Of a stretch of 64,000 nt of DNA, positions 8,828 through 16,825 are shown piece after piece (the stretch's first letter is position 1; every line of letters begins with the position of its first letter). The position numbers and the translations under genes are program-made. The DNA comes from DAOVRD01 sp964521715 (GTDB taxonomy: Bacteria; Planctomycetota; Brocadiia; SM23-32), in the NCBI GenBank assembly GCA_964521715.1, contig CAZFSS010000003.1, positions 62,001-126,000 on the forward strand, given 5' to 3'. The notes beneath the pieces are model-generated. The model had not been told where the DNA came from. It did not search any database and saw only the letters and a list, made by a program, of their open reading frames with translations.

Positions 8828-8881
8828 AGCTAGCCAGCGTAGTGCGAGGCTGCGCGCGGGTTTGGTCAGTGCCTGTTCCAT
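8801..8881 (-). CDS. Leucine/tryptophan leader peptide of the leuA-trpE operon
   Basis: A 26-codon reading frame begins MEQALTKPAR and ends SLALRWLALPWLWPGR before TGA. The last 16 codons hold five leucines (CTC, CTA, CTA, CTA, CTT) and three tryptophans (TGG); a sixth leucine (CTG) is codon 5. CTA is otherwise scarce in this GC-rich DNA, so its use three times looks selected. The frame sits between a consensus promoter and a terminator with alternative pairings, which is the arrangement of leuL/trpL-type attenuators. The product itself probably has no function beyond ribosome stalling. The start codon lies only about 4 nt from the predicted transcription start, so translation may be leaderless. 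It is too short for ordinary gene callers. Confidence 0.85.
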   Translation of the reverse strand: MEQALTKPARSLALRWLALPWLWPGR

Positions 8882-8891
8882 GACGCCCCGG

Positions 8892-8921
8892 ATTATACGC
8901 GTTGCCGCGGTCCGTTGTCAA
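8892..8921 (-). promoter_or_regulatory. Consensus sigma-70 promoter of leuA-trpE
   Basis: TTGACA (8916-8921) and TATAAT (8892-8897) on the minus strand are both perfect hexamers, 18 nt apart. The predicted start is near 8884-8886, just before the leader-peptide ATG at 8881. Confidence 0.88.
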
Positions 8922-8954
8922 GCTTGTCGGGCCGTTCTCGCCCGCGCCCGCAGG

Positions 8955-9893
8955 CTATGGCTCGGGCGGGACTTCGGGCGCAGACTCCGCCTGCAGTTGG
9001 ATAATGAGCTCCCGCGCGGACACGCTCCGCTGTCCGCCGTAGACGATGTGCTTGCGGAAGGCTTCGACGGCTTCCTGGCGCCGGTCCGGTTGGCCGGCGT
9101 AGGCCAGACCCAGGTTGAAGTACGCGGGGGCGTACGCTTCGTCCAGCTCGATGGCCCCCAGGCACAGCTCCGCCGCCTTCTGAGGCTCACCGAGTTTCAG
9201 CCGGGCGGCCGCGTAGTCGGTCAGGCATATCTTCATGAGGCCGTCGTCCTTGTCCGGCTGTTTGCGGAGGGCTTCCAGCGCTTGCTCGTAGCGTTCGGCC
9301 GCCAGGTCGTAATGGCCGTCAGCCGCCTCGCAGACGCCGAGCTGGAAGAACGTCCGCGGCGACTCGGAGCCGAGCTGCAACGCGCTGAGGATGACGGCGC
9401 GCGCCGTGTCGTACTGCTGGCGACCGAAGAGCACCGTGCCGAGCTCTTCGAGACGCTCTCGGCCTCTCTGCGCCGCGAGCAGGTCTGCGGACGGCTCGAT
9501 GGGCTTGGGTTCGGGGCGCGCCTTCTCTCCTTCGCGCAGACCGGCCACCTCCTGTTGCAGCAGTTCGACTCGTTCGGTCCTTTCGGCAAGCTGCGTCTTG
9601 AGCGCGGCCAACTCGTCGAGGCCTTTCAACTGCTCTTTCAGGCTTTCGCCGTCCTTTCGCAGCTCCTCGTTCTCCGATTTCAGCACGTTGAGCTGACGGT
9701 ACACCACCTCGTTCTGGCTGACGAGGTTTTCGTACTTCTGTCGCCATTCGCTTTCATCGGCGGCGCGCCGGGCGGCCGGTTCTTCGGGTTCACCGTCGCA
9801 GCCTGCGGCCAGGCACAGCAGCGCCAGCAGCGTCGGCAGCGCCAGCAGCGCCGTCAGTCTCGCGCCAATGAACTGCACAGGTTCTTTCTTCAT
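8955..9893 (-). CDS. TPR-containing lipoprotein with coiled coil
   Basis: ATG 9893 opens a lipoprotein signal peptide (about 27 residues, hydrophobic TLLALLCLAAGC) with the lipid-modified cysteine in LAAGC. A charged coiled coil spans roughly residues 40-120. The C-terminal half holds tetratricopeptide-like helices, for example YFNLGLAYAGQPDRRQEAVEAF. Such proteins act as scaffolds in the periplasm or at the membrane; no specific partner is suggested here. The upstream in-frame start at 9941 adds 16 residues before an already complete signal peptide and was rejected. The gene is divided from the leuA promoter by about 35 nt. Confidence 0.8.
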   Translation of the reverse strand: MKKEPVQFIGARLTALLALPTLLALLCLAAGCDGEPEEPAARRAADESEWRQKYENLVSQNEVVYRQLNVLKSENEELRKDGESLKEQLKGLDELAALKTQLAERTERVELLQQEVAGLREGEKARPEPKPIEPSADLLAAQRGRERLEELGTVLFGRQQYDTARAVILSALQLGSESPRTFFQLGVCEAADGHYDLAAERYEQALEALRKQPDKDDGLMKICLTDYAAARLKLGEPQKAAELCLGAIELDEAYAPAYFNLGLAYAGQPDRRQEAVEAFRKHIVYGGQRSVSARELIIQLQAESAPEVPPEP

Positions 9894-9994
9894 GACTCTG
9901 GTTCCATGTCGGGATAGGGCGTGCGCGATGGGCAGATTCACCTGCGCGGGCCATGATACTTGCCGCCCGTCCGGACCGCAACCGGCCGGGGCGG

Positions 9995-11002
9995 TTAAGT
10001 GAACAGCCTGGCGATCTCATCGGGGGTGAAGACCGGGATAGGCACGCGCTCGCCCCCGAGCATCATCATGGCGCCCTCCCTGCGCGGACGGACCTCTCCG
10101 ACGTCGGCGCAGGCTATGCCCAGCCCCTCGATCGCTGCCACGATCCTCTTCGCCTCGGCGGGCGGCGCGCAGATCAGGAGGGAACCGCTCGAGATCGTCC
10201 CGAGGGGGTCGAGCCCGAAGTGGCGGCAGAAAGCCCCGCCCGGCTCGACGACGGGGATGCGGTCCTGCTCGACCAGCATGCCGCAGCCTGCCGCTTCGGC
10301 CAGTTCCCAGAGGCCCGTGGCCACGCCGCCCTCGGTGGGATCGTGCATGGCGTGCACCCCGCCCGCCTCGCAGGCTGCCATGGCCTCCGCCAGGACGCTG
10401 ATGCCGGGGTCGTCAAGGAAGCGTTGCGCTCGCGCGATCGCCTCCTCGGAGAACGCCCCGCGAAGCTGCTCCTCGCGCTCGCGGGCCATGATGGCGGTTC
10501 CTTCGATGGGGACGCCCTTGGTCAGGAGGATCCGGTCGCCCGGGCGCACGTTCGCCTTGTCAATCAGCTTGCCCTCGTCCACTTCGCCGAGCATCTGGCC
10601 GACCAGGATGGGGCGGTCCAGGCCGACTGTGACCTCCGTGTGCCCGCCGCACAGCTCGCAGCCGATCTCGTCGAGGGCGCGCTGCACTTCGCCCCAGATC
10701 CGGCGAACGAGGGCCTCGTCGGTCCCCCGCTCGGGCAGAAGGGCCGTCAGCAGGAACCACTTCGGCCGGGCGCCCGCCGTCGCGATGTCGTTCGCGTTCA
10801 CGTGCACGACGTAATGCCCGATGCGGTCCGTGGCGAACGTGATGGGGTCGGTCTTGGCGACCAGGTAGGTTCCGTCCATGCGGATGGCGCAGACGTCCCG
10901 CCCGACGGCCGGGCGGATGACGACGCGCTCGTCCTTGATGACGTTGGAATCGAGAAGCTCGGCGAGCAGTCGCGGGTCCAGTTTGCCGGGCTCGAAGCGC
11001 AC
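9995..11002 (-). CDS. AIR synthase-like (HypE/ThiL superfamily) protein
   Basis: The protein resembles the PurM/HypE/SelD/ThiL superfamily of ATP-using enzymes: an N-terminal AIRS domain (TDPITFATDRIGHYVVHVNANDIA split by the conserved D and N positions, then GARPKWFLLTALLPE) and a C-terminal AIRS_C domain with GDRILLTKGVPIEGTAI and MHDPTEGGVATGLWE. HypE carries a C-terminal Pro-Arg-x-Cys tail that is carbamoylated; this protein ends PVFTPDEIARLFT without a cysteine. No hyp or hydrogenase genes are nearby. It starts with GTG 3 nt after the mnmG stop, with GGGGGA upstream, so it is co-transcribed with mnmG. The substrate is unknown. Confidence 0.75.
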   Translation of the reverse strand: MRFEPGKLDPRLLAELLDSNVIKDERVVIRPAVGRDVCAIRMDGTYLVAKTDPITFATDRIGHYVVHVNANDIATAGARPKWFLLTALLPERGTDEALVRRIWGEVQRALDEIGCELCGGHTEVTVGLDRPILVGQMLGEVDEGKLIDKANVRPGDRILLTKGVPIEGTAIMAREREEQLRGAFSEEAIARAQRFLDDPGISVLAEAMAACEAGGVHAMHDPTEGGVATGLWELAEAAGCGMLVEQDRIPVVEPGGAFCRHFGLDPLGTISSGSLLICAPPAEAKRIVAAIEGLGIACADVGEVRPRREGAMMMLGGERVPIPVFTPDEIARLFT

Positions 11003-11005
11003 GGT

Positions 11006-12868
11006 TCAGTCCCCCGGTGCGGATGATGCGCGGGATTCCCCTGCCGGCTGCGCCCGGCGCCTGCCCTCGACGTAGACCATCAGGATGGCGATGTCGGCGG
11101 GGGAGATGCCGCTGATGCGCGAGGCCTGGCCGAGCGAGACGGGCCGGATCGCGCCGAGCTTCTCCTTGGCCTCCGCGCGCAGTTCGGGGATGCCACCGTA
11201 GTGGAGCCACGACGGGATGCGCGTGTCCTCGTTGCGGCGGAACCTTTCGACCTGTTCGCGCTGCCTGTTCAGGTAGCCCTCGTACTTGGTCTCGATCTCG
11301 ACCTGCTCGCGGACTTCCGGGTCGGCCGTCAGGTCGGCCAGTTGGGGGTCCCCCTGCGCAAGCTGCGCCAGAGTCACCTCCGGCCGTCGGAGCAAGCCGG
11401 CCAGCGTCTTTCCGTCCCGGCGCGTCCGTTCCAGGCAGGCCAGGGCGGCCGCGATCCTCTCCTCCTTCTGCTGGAGGCGCCGCCATAGCTCGTCGGGGAT
11501 GAGGCCGTTGTCCCGGCCGTGCTTCATCAGGCGCCGGTCCGCGTTGTCCTGGCGCAGCAGCAGCCGGTACTCCGCCAGCGAGGTGAACATCCGGTAGGGC
11601 TCCTCCGTGCCCTTTGTCACAAGGTCGTCGATGAGCACCCCGATGTAGGCCTCGTCTCTGCCGAGCGCGAGCGGCTCCCTGCCCTGGAGCTTCCTGGCGG
11701 CGTTGACGCCGGCCATGAGCCCCTGGGCTGCGGCTTCCTCGTACCCGCTGGTGCCGTTTATCTGGCCCGCATGGAAGAGGCCCTCGATCCGCTTCGTCTC
11801 GAGGCTCGGGCGGAGCTGCGTGGGCGGGACCCAGTCGTACTCGACCGCGTAACCGTAGCGCATGATCTGCGCGTTCTCCAGGCCCTCGATGCTGTGGATC
11901 ATGTCTTCCTGGACGTCCCGCGGCAGGCTGGTGAACAGGCCATTGCAGTAGACTTCCAGCGTGTTGCGTCCTTCGGGCTCCAGAAAGAGCAGGTGATGCT
12001 CCTTGTCCGGGAACCGCAGGACCTTGATCTCGATCGAGGGGCAGTATCGCGGTCCGAGCCCGGCCTTGATCTGGCCGTCGTAGAGCGGCGCGCGGTCGAT
12101 CCCGGCCAGGATGATCTCGTGCGTGCGCGGGTTGGTGTGCGTCATGTAGCAGGGGATCTGCTCCTGGGTGATGCGGCCTGTCGAGAAGCTGAACGGGCGC
12201 GGCTCGGGGTCGCCATGCTGGGGTTCGAGCCCCTCGTAGCCGACGGTCCGGCCGTTGACCCTGGGCGGCGTATCGGTCTTCAGGCGCCCCACTTCGAGGC
12301 CGGCTTCCCGCAGGCTGTCAGACAGCCCTTCGGCGGCGGGCTCGCCCATCCTGCCGCCGGGCCTGACGGACGGGCCGAAGTGGAGGACCCCGTTCAGGAA
12401 CGTGCCGGTCGTCAGGACGACGCAGTCGGCCCGGTAGGCGTCGCCCGCGCGGCTCAGCACGCCGACTGCGCGCCCTCCATCGACCAGGATCGACGTGGCC
12501 ATTCCCTGGCGGAGCAGCAGGTTCTCCTGCGCCTCCAGGCGCCGCTTCATCTCGACGTGGTAGGCGTTCTTGTCCGCCTGGGCGCGCGGCGAGTGCATGG
12601 CCGGGCCCTTGCCCGTGTTGATCATGCGGAACTGGATGCCCGTCGCGTCGGTGACCTTGCCCATCTCGCCGCCGAGCGCGTCTATCTCGCGCACGAGCTG
12701 CCCCTTGGCGAGGCCGCCGATCGCCGGGTTGCAGCTCATGCGGGCGATGCTGTCCAGGCTCATGGTGAGCAGGACGGTCCGCGCGCCCATGCGGGCGGCG
12801 GCCAGGGCCGCCTCGCAGCCGGCGTGTCCGGCTCCCACTACGGCGATGTCGAAGTCCAGCTCGCGCAT
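11006..12868 (-). CDS. mnmG: tRNA uridine-5-carboxymethylaminomethyl modification enzyme MnmG (GidA)
   Basis: With MnmE, this FAD enzyme installs the carboxymethylaminomethyl group on wobble U34 of several tRNAs. The N terminus shows the FAD-binding VVGAGHAGCEAALAAARMG, then SCNPAIGGLAKGQLVREIDALGG and GTFLNGVLHFG, and the C-terminal domain ends with SRISGISPADIAILMVY. The 620 residues match the family. ATG 12868 is used; an in-frame TTG at 12874 would add two residues. No mnmE is present in the window. The AIR-synthase-like gene follows after 3 nt. Confidence 0.95.
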   Translation of the reverse strand: MRELDFDIAVVGAGHAGCEAALAAARMGARTVLLTMSLDSIARMSCNPAIGGLAKGQLVREIDALGGEMGKVTDATGIQFRMINTGKGPAMHSPRAQADKNAYHVEMKRRLEAQENLLLRQGMATSILVDGGRAVGVLSRAGDAYRADCVVLTTGTFLNGVLHFGPSVRPGGRMGEPAAEGLSDSLREAGLEVGRLKTDTPPRVNGRTVGYEGLEPQHGDPEPRPFSFSTGRITQEQIPCYMTHTNPRTHEIILAGIDRAPLYDGQIKAGLGPRYCPSIEIKVLRFPDKEHHLLFLEPEGRNTLEVYCNGLFTSLPRDVQEDMIHSIEGLENAQIMRYGYAVEYDWVPPTQLRPSLETKRIEGLFHAGQINGTSGYEEAAAQGLMAGVNAARKLQGREPLALGRDEAYIGVLIDDLVTKGTEEPYRMFTSLAEYRLLLRQDNADRRLMKHGRDNGLIPDELWRRLQQKEERIAAALACLERTRRDGKTLAGLLRRPEVTLAQLAQGDPQLADLTADPEVREQVEIETKYEGYLNRQREQVERFRRNEDTRIPSWLHYGGIPELRAEAKEKLGAIRPVSLGQASRISGISPADIAILMVYVEGRRRAQPAGESRASSAPGD

Positions 12869-12922
12869 AGGCAACAGGGAGAGACCAGCAGCCAGAAAGG
12901 GGTCGAGAACCCGCGAGACTTC

Positions 12923-12952
12923 ATTCTACCCCTCGGCGGCTGCATCGCACAA
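12923..12952 (-). promoter_or_regulatory. putative promoter of mnmG
   Basis: On the minus strand TTGTGC (12947-12952), an 18-nt spacer and TAGAAT (12923-12928) lie about 55 nt before ATG 12868. Confidence 0.5.
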
Positions 12953-12979
12953 ACACGCGGCGAGCGCGCGTGGTGCCGG

Positions 12980-13888
12980 TCAGGCGGGACCTTCAATCAC
13001 CCACTGCCGGCCTTCGATCATGGGGGTGGCGTATTGCTTCTCGATCCGGCCTGTCTTCTCCAGGTGGTCCACGCAGGCCCTGATGCAGCCGCGGCCGCCG
13101 CAGATGCTGCGATGGCGGAACCGGTGGTCCAGGAACTGGTAGTAGGGGGGCGGGTTCTCGGCGGTCGAATCCCCGCCAACAAAGGGCGAATAGCGCGGGT
13201 CCCAGCCGGTATGGACGTGGAGGCACTTCTCGAAGTCCACGTCCCCGTGGCTGAAGGTGCGGCCGCCGATCTGGAACTCGACCGTGCGCTCTTTGGGGAT
13301 GGCGTCCGCCGGGCAGCCTCGCACGCACGAGCCGCAGTTGTCGCAGATGCTGGCGGCGAAGAGGGGGTCCGGGGCCAGCTCGGCGTCGGTGAGCACTGCG
13401 AAGACGCGCTGCCGTGGACCGAACTGCGGCGTCAGGAGCAACTTGCTGAGGCCGAGCTCCCCGAGCCCGGCCGCGCAGCCGATCACGCGCAGGCTCACCA
13501 TGCCGTCCGGCCGCGTGCCCCCGGGGCGGACGGGCCGTCCGACGCCTGCGCAGAACGGATTGTGGATCGGAACCGAAGTGTACCCCCGGTCTTCCAGGAA
13601 CAAGACGATCTTGCGCAACATGTGGGGGGCCAGGACTTCGTTTAGGTACTGGTACGAGTCGCAATTGTATGCCTGCCAGAAGTTGCCTTCCTCGATGGTC
13701 TTCAGGGCGCCCCTGACCATGCGGCAGGCGAGGGCGATCACGCTCCGCGTTTTCGAGTAGATCGAGCGCGGGTGAAGGTGCGCCGGCGCGCCCTCGAACC
13801 TCTCTATCGGGGCGACTCCCGCCAGGTCCGCGCCGCTGGCCAGCGCCAGTCCCTTGACGTCCGCCGTCAGGCTCTCGTCGAATCCCAT
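12980..13888 (-). CDS. QueG-like iron-sulfur protein (epoxyqueuosine reductase/dehalogenase superfamily)
   Basis: ATG 13888 follows a GGGAGA site and gives 302 residues. A ferredoxin-type cluster CDNCGSCVRGCPADAIPKE lies near residue 195. A second, irregular set of cysteines (FEKCLHVH and CGGRGCIRACVDHLE) follows about 40-80 residues later, as in two-cluster corrinoid proteins. The N-terminal half has GADLAGVAPIERF, SVIALACRMV and GLGELGLSKLLLTPQFGPRQR, which recall QueG and reductive dehalogenases. It lacks the HEAT-repeat tail of QueG, and the second cluster spacing is unusual, so it is more safely called a superfamily member of unknown substrate than true QueG. The glycosidase gene starts 28 nt downstream of it in reverse order. 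Confidence 0.7.
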   Translation of the reverse strand: MGFDESLTADVKGLALASGADLAGVAPIERFEGAPAHLHPRSIYSKTRSVIALACRMVRGALKTIEEGNFWQAYNCDSYQYLNEVLAPHMLRKIVLFLEDRGYTSVPIHNPFCAGVGRPVRPGGTRPDGMVSLRVIGCAAGLGELGLSKLLLTPQFGPRQRVFAVLTDAELAPDPLFAASICDNCGSCVRGCPADAIPKERTVEFQIGGRTFSHGDVDFEKCLHVHTGWDPRYSPFVGGDSTAENPPPYYQFLDHRFRHRSICGGRGCIRACVDHLEKTGRIEKQYATPMIEGRQWVIEGPA

Positions 13889-13916
13889 GTGGTTCTCCCT
13901 GAATTGCGAGCGCCGG

Positions 13917-16661
13917 CTAACGTTTGCGCCGGATCTTGCACGCCACGTCGCGCTCGAAAGGGGGGACGGCGAGGACGATCCGCCCACCCGCCGCCTCGGC
14001 GTCCTGAGTCCCCGTCATCGCCCCGGAGTACGTATCCCACCACTCCACGGTCCAGGGCCCGTCCGGCGAGGCGGCCACGATGAGCTTCGCGCCCGTGATC
14101 GGGCGAGCACGCAGTCCGCGGGCGTCGTTGCCCCACGTGCTCTCTTTGTCCTGGAGCCAGAGCAGCACCGTGTTCCTGCCCGCCAGGCCGAACGCCCTCA
14201 CAGGCTGCTCGTCGTAGTCGCTCAACGTGTAGTGGCTGATGCGTATCCAACTGAAGCCCGGTTCGCCGTTCTCCAGCCGGATGGTGTGCGGCCCGGCCGG
14301 GACCTGGATGGCGAAGTCCTCGTCATAGGTGCACTGCCACACCTGCCATTGGTCCGAGAAGGTCGACGTCTTGCCCTCGACATCCCGGGCGGGCAGCTCC
14401 TTACTCAGGGCCAGTTCGCCGTCGAGATACAGGTCGAGCCGGGCGTCCGGGCAGACGCTGTGCACGTGGACGGCGAACGTCCCCTCCGTCGGGCAGTCCA
14501 CGTGAAAGACGGGGGCCGCGCCGCGCTCCGGGCGGCCCGGCGCGTGCAGGAACGCCGGAACCTGATAGGGGTCGTTCACGCTGCCGTCGTTGCGGACGGT
14601 GAACTCGCTGACCCGCGCGCCGGAGAACGGCCCGCGCGCCGGAACGGTCACGGGCACGGGGTGCGGCGGGTCGGGCGGCGTAAGCTCGACGTCGGCTGCC
14701 CGGAAGCCCTCCCGCGGCCAGTCGATGCCCTGCACGAAAGCGCGCAGCGCGGCGAAGTGATGGTAGAGATCGAGCTGGTCGATGCGCCAGCACCACCAGT
14801 TCAGGGCGGAGCCGGCGGCCCCCGTCATGACGCTGGCCCAGATGCCGTTGTGCAGGCAGATGCCCTGCGGGTCGACGGTCCTGTCCACGGGCGCCACTTC
14901 CCAGCCGAACTCGGTCACCATCATCGGCTTCGCGTAGGCTTCGGTCAGGCTCCGGCACCAGTGGCCGATGGCCGCCGCCGTATCGAGCGAATCGTAATGA
15001 TGTATCTGCGTGTATTGGATTTCGGGCATCCGCCAGACGTTCGGGTCGCTCGTGTCTCCCGAGAACGAGGCGGTGATGAGGCGATCGTAGGGGTCGATGC
15101 TGCGCAGGCAGGCGCTGGTGTCGCGCAGCCAGTCCACGAGCATGGCGGAGACGCGCTCGCCGCCCGGCCGGCCCGGATAGCCCCAGCCCGCCTGCCCGTC
15201 CAGCTCGGTGGCGCCGTCTATCTCGGCGAAGGTCTCCCATGCCATGACGTGCGGCTCATGCCCGTAGCGGGCCACGATGTAGCGCATTCGCTTCTTGTAG
15301 AACTCTCGGGCCGTCGCGTCCGTAAAGAAGTCGTTGGGGGCCTGGCACGGCCCTCCGCGCTCCGCGTTGTAGGGATTGTCGGGCCAGAGCGCCGTTCGCC
15401 CGTGCCGCACGTTGTGCGCATGCACGTCGAAGGAGAGCTTCAGGTAGATGCCGTGCTTCGCCGCCAGGTCCACGTACCAGTCGACCTGCGCCGCCGTCTT
15501 CAGGTCGTAGACGCCGAGCTCGTTCCACTCGATTGCCAGTATCGGCGGAAACGCCGGCAGGGCGTGCATCATGAGGTAAGTGCAGTCCTCACCATGCGCC
15601 TGCATCTTGGGGAAGTAGGCGAGGGCCTCGCTCAGCGCGCCGCCGGCTTCGCTCCAGCCGACGTCATGGCCGATGGGGAAGAACGGCTCGCCGTTGTCGA
15701 AAGCGAAGTAGTGGGGATCATCCGCGGAGATCCGCACGAAGCCGCGCCCGTCGGACGGGCTCACCGTGAACTCGCCTTCCGGCGAGCGCGCCTGCGAGCG
15801 GCCGTCCGTCGCCGTCACGTAGTAGCGGTACCGCCCCTCTTCGACGGGCGTGAAGCGCACCTTCCAGCCCGGCTCGCCGGCCGGTTCGAACTCGAGGTCG
15901 GGGCGGAAGTCGCTCCAGTCCCACTCGAGGCGGTTCCATTCGTTGGGCCGCATCTCCCCCGCGCCCCACCGCATCACGGGCGAGGCGCGTCCTTCGTCGT
16001 TCTGAAAGTAGACGTAGACCGGCCCGGCCATCGCGGCCACGCGCGGGTACACCCAGAGGGACAGGCCGTCCCAGGCCGACCAGTCGTCGTCGCTGCACGC
16101 GAGCACGGCGCCGGGCCAGCTCTCCTGCTCGTCCGTCCGCACGGCGAAGCGCACCGAGCGCCGGCCGCCGCGCGCGAGCTCGTCCGAGACGGCGGCCAGT
16201 TCCGCCGGCCCCCAGGCGGCGCCTTCGCCCTCCGCGTCGCCGATGACCTTGGACCGGCCCGTGCGCGAGTCTCGCAGCGTGACCTCGTCCAGGAAGAACT
16301 CGGCCTCCGTGCCCGGCCCCCATTCGAGTTCCTCGATGAAGAACTTCAGGAAAGCGACTCGCCGGCGTTGTTCGGTGGCCGGTCGCACCGAAGACCGAAA
16401 GGGCCGGTGCCAGAAAGCGGGCACGCTGAGCGCCCGGCCGCTTGGCGCAATGAAGCGGGCCTGGATGTCGATCTGGTCCGGGTCAAAGGGATTCTCCCAC
16501 GAGCTCGCCACGTCGAGATCGAACTCGATCGTCTCGAACCTGCCCAACTCGGTGCGGCTCGGCTGCACGCTGCGAACGCTCAGGGGAGGCAGACCGGCTG
16601 CACGGACGACGGCGCACGCGACGGCCAGAAGGACAAGCGGGATTCCATACGCTTGCGGCAT
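13917..16661 (-). CDS. Secreted glycoside hydrolase-like protein with N-terminal DUF5060-type domain
   Basis: The 914-residue protein begins with a signal peptide (MPQAYGIPLVLLAVACAVV). An Ig-like region resembling DUF5060 follows, then a beta-sandwich region (to about residue 310) with YYVTATDGRSQARSPEGEF. The TIM barrel starts near FFPIGHDVGWSE. Likely clan GH-A catalytic glutamates are in WETFAEID (about residue 475) and VTEFGWE (about 582). The C-terminal part is a beta domain ending CKIRRKR. ATG 16661 has an AAAGAG site; TTG 16682 is less likely. The barrel sequence suggests a polysaccharide-degrading enzyme, but the substrate cannot be read from sequence. It diverges from the EamA transporter. 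Confidence 0.75.
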   Translation of the reverse strand: MPQAYGIPLVLLAVACAVVRAAGLPPLSVRSVQPSRTELGRFETIEFDLDVASSWENPFDPDQIDIQARFIAPSGRALSVPAFWHRPFRSSVRPATEQRRRVAFLKFFIEELEWGPGTEAEFFLDEVTLRDSRTGRSKVIGDAEGEGAAWGPAELAAVSDELARGGRRSVRFAVRTDEQESWPGAVLACSDDDWSAWDGLSLWVYPRVAAMAGPVYVYFQNDEGRASPVMRWGAGEMRPNEWNRLEWDWSDFRPDLEFEPAGEPGWKVRFTPVEEGRYRYYVTATDGRSQARSPEGEFTVSPSDGRGFVRISADDPHYFAFDNGEPFFPIGHDVGWSEAGGALSEALAYFPKMQAHGEDCTYLMMHALPAFPPILAIEWNELGVYDLKTAAQVDWYVDLAAKHGIYLKLSFDVHAHNVRHGRTALWPDNPYNAERGGPCQAPNDFFTDATAREFYKKRMRYIVARYGHEPHVMAWETFAEIDGATELDGQAGWGYPGRPGGERVSAMLVDWLRDTSACLRSIDPYDRLITASFSGDTSDPNVWRMPEIQYTQIHHYDSLDTAAAIGHWCRSLTEAYAKPMMVTEFGWEVAPVDRTVDPQGICLHNGIWASVMTGAAGSALNWWCWRIDQLDLYHHFAALRAFVQGIDWPREGFRAADVELTPPDPPHPVPVTVPARGPFSGARVSEFTVRNDGSVNDPYQVPAFLHAPGRPERGAAPVFHVDCPTEGTFAVHVHSVCPDARLDLYLDGELALSKELPARDVEGKTSTFSDQWQVWQCTYDEDFAIQVPAGPHTIRLENGEPGFSWIRISHYTLSDYDEQPVRAFGLAGRNTVLLWLQDKESTWGNDARGLRARPITGAKLIVAASPDGPWTVEWWDTYSGAMTGTQDAEAAGGRIVLAVPPFERDVACKIRRKR

Positions 16662-16825
16662 GGGTGCGCTCTTTCTTGTCAATGCGGGCTTCGTCTACGG
16701 GCCGGGCCAGCTTTGCTGATTCCGCGCCCGGTGTCAAGCAGGGAACCGGGCGCCGCCCTTCAGTTGAGCCGGCGCCGCTGCGGACGTTACGATGGTCAAC
16801 TCCTCTCGCCGTTGGAGACGCCAGG

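Noticed and set aside
8649..8900. T-box riboswitch upstream of leuA
   Set aside because: No T-box sequence or specifier-loop layout was seen; the leader-peptide attenuator explains the structures.
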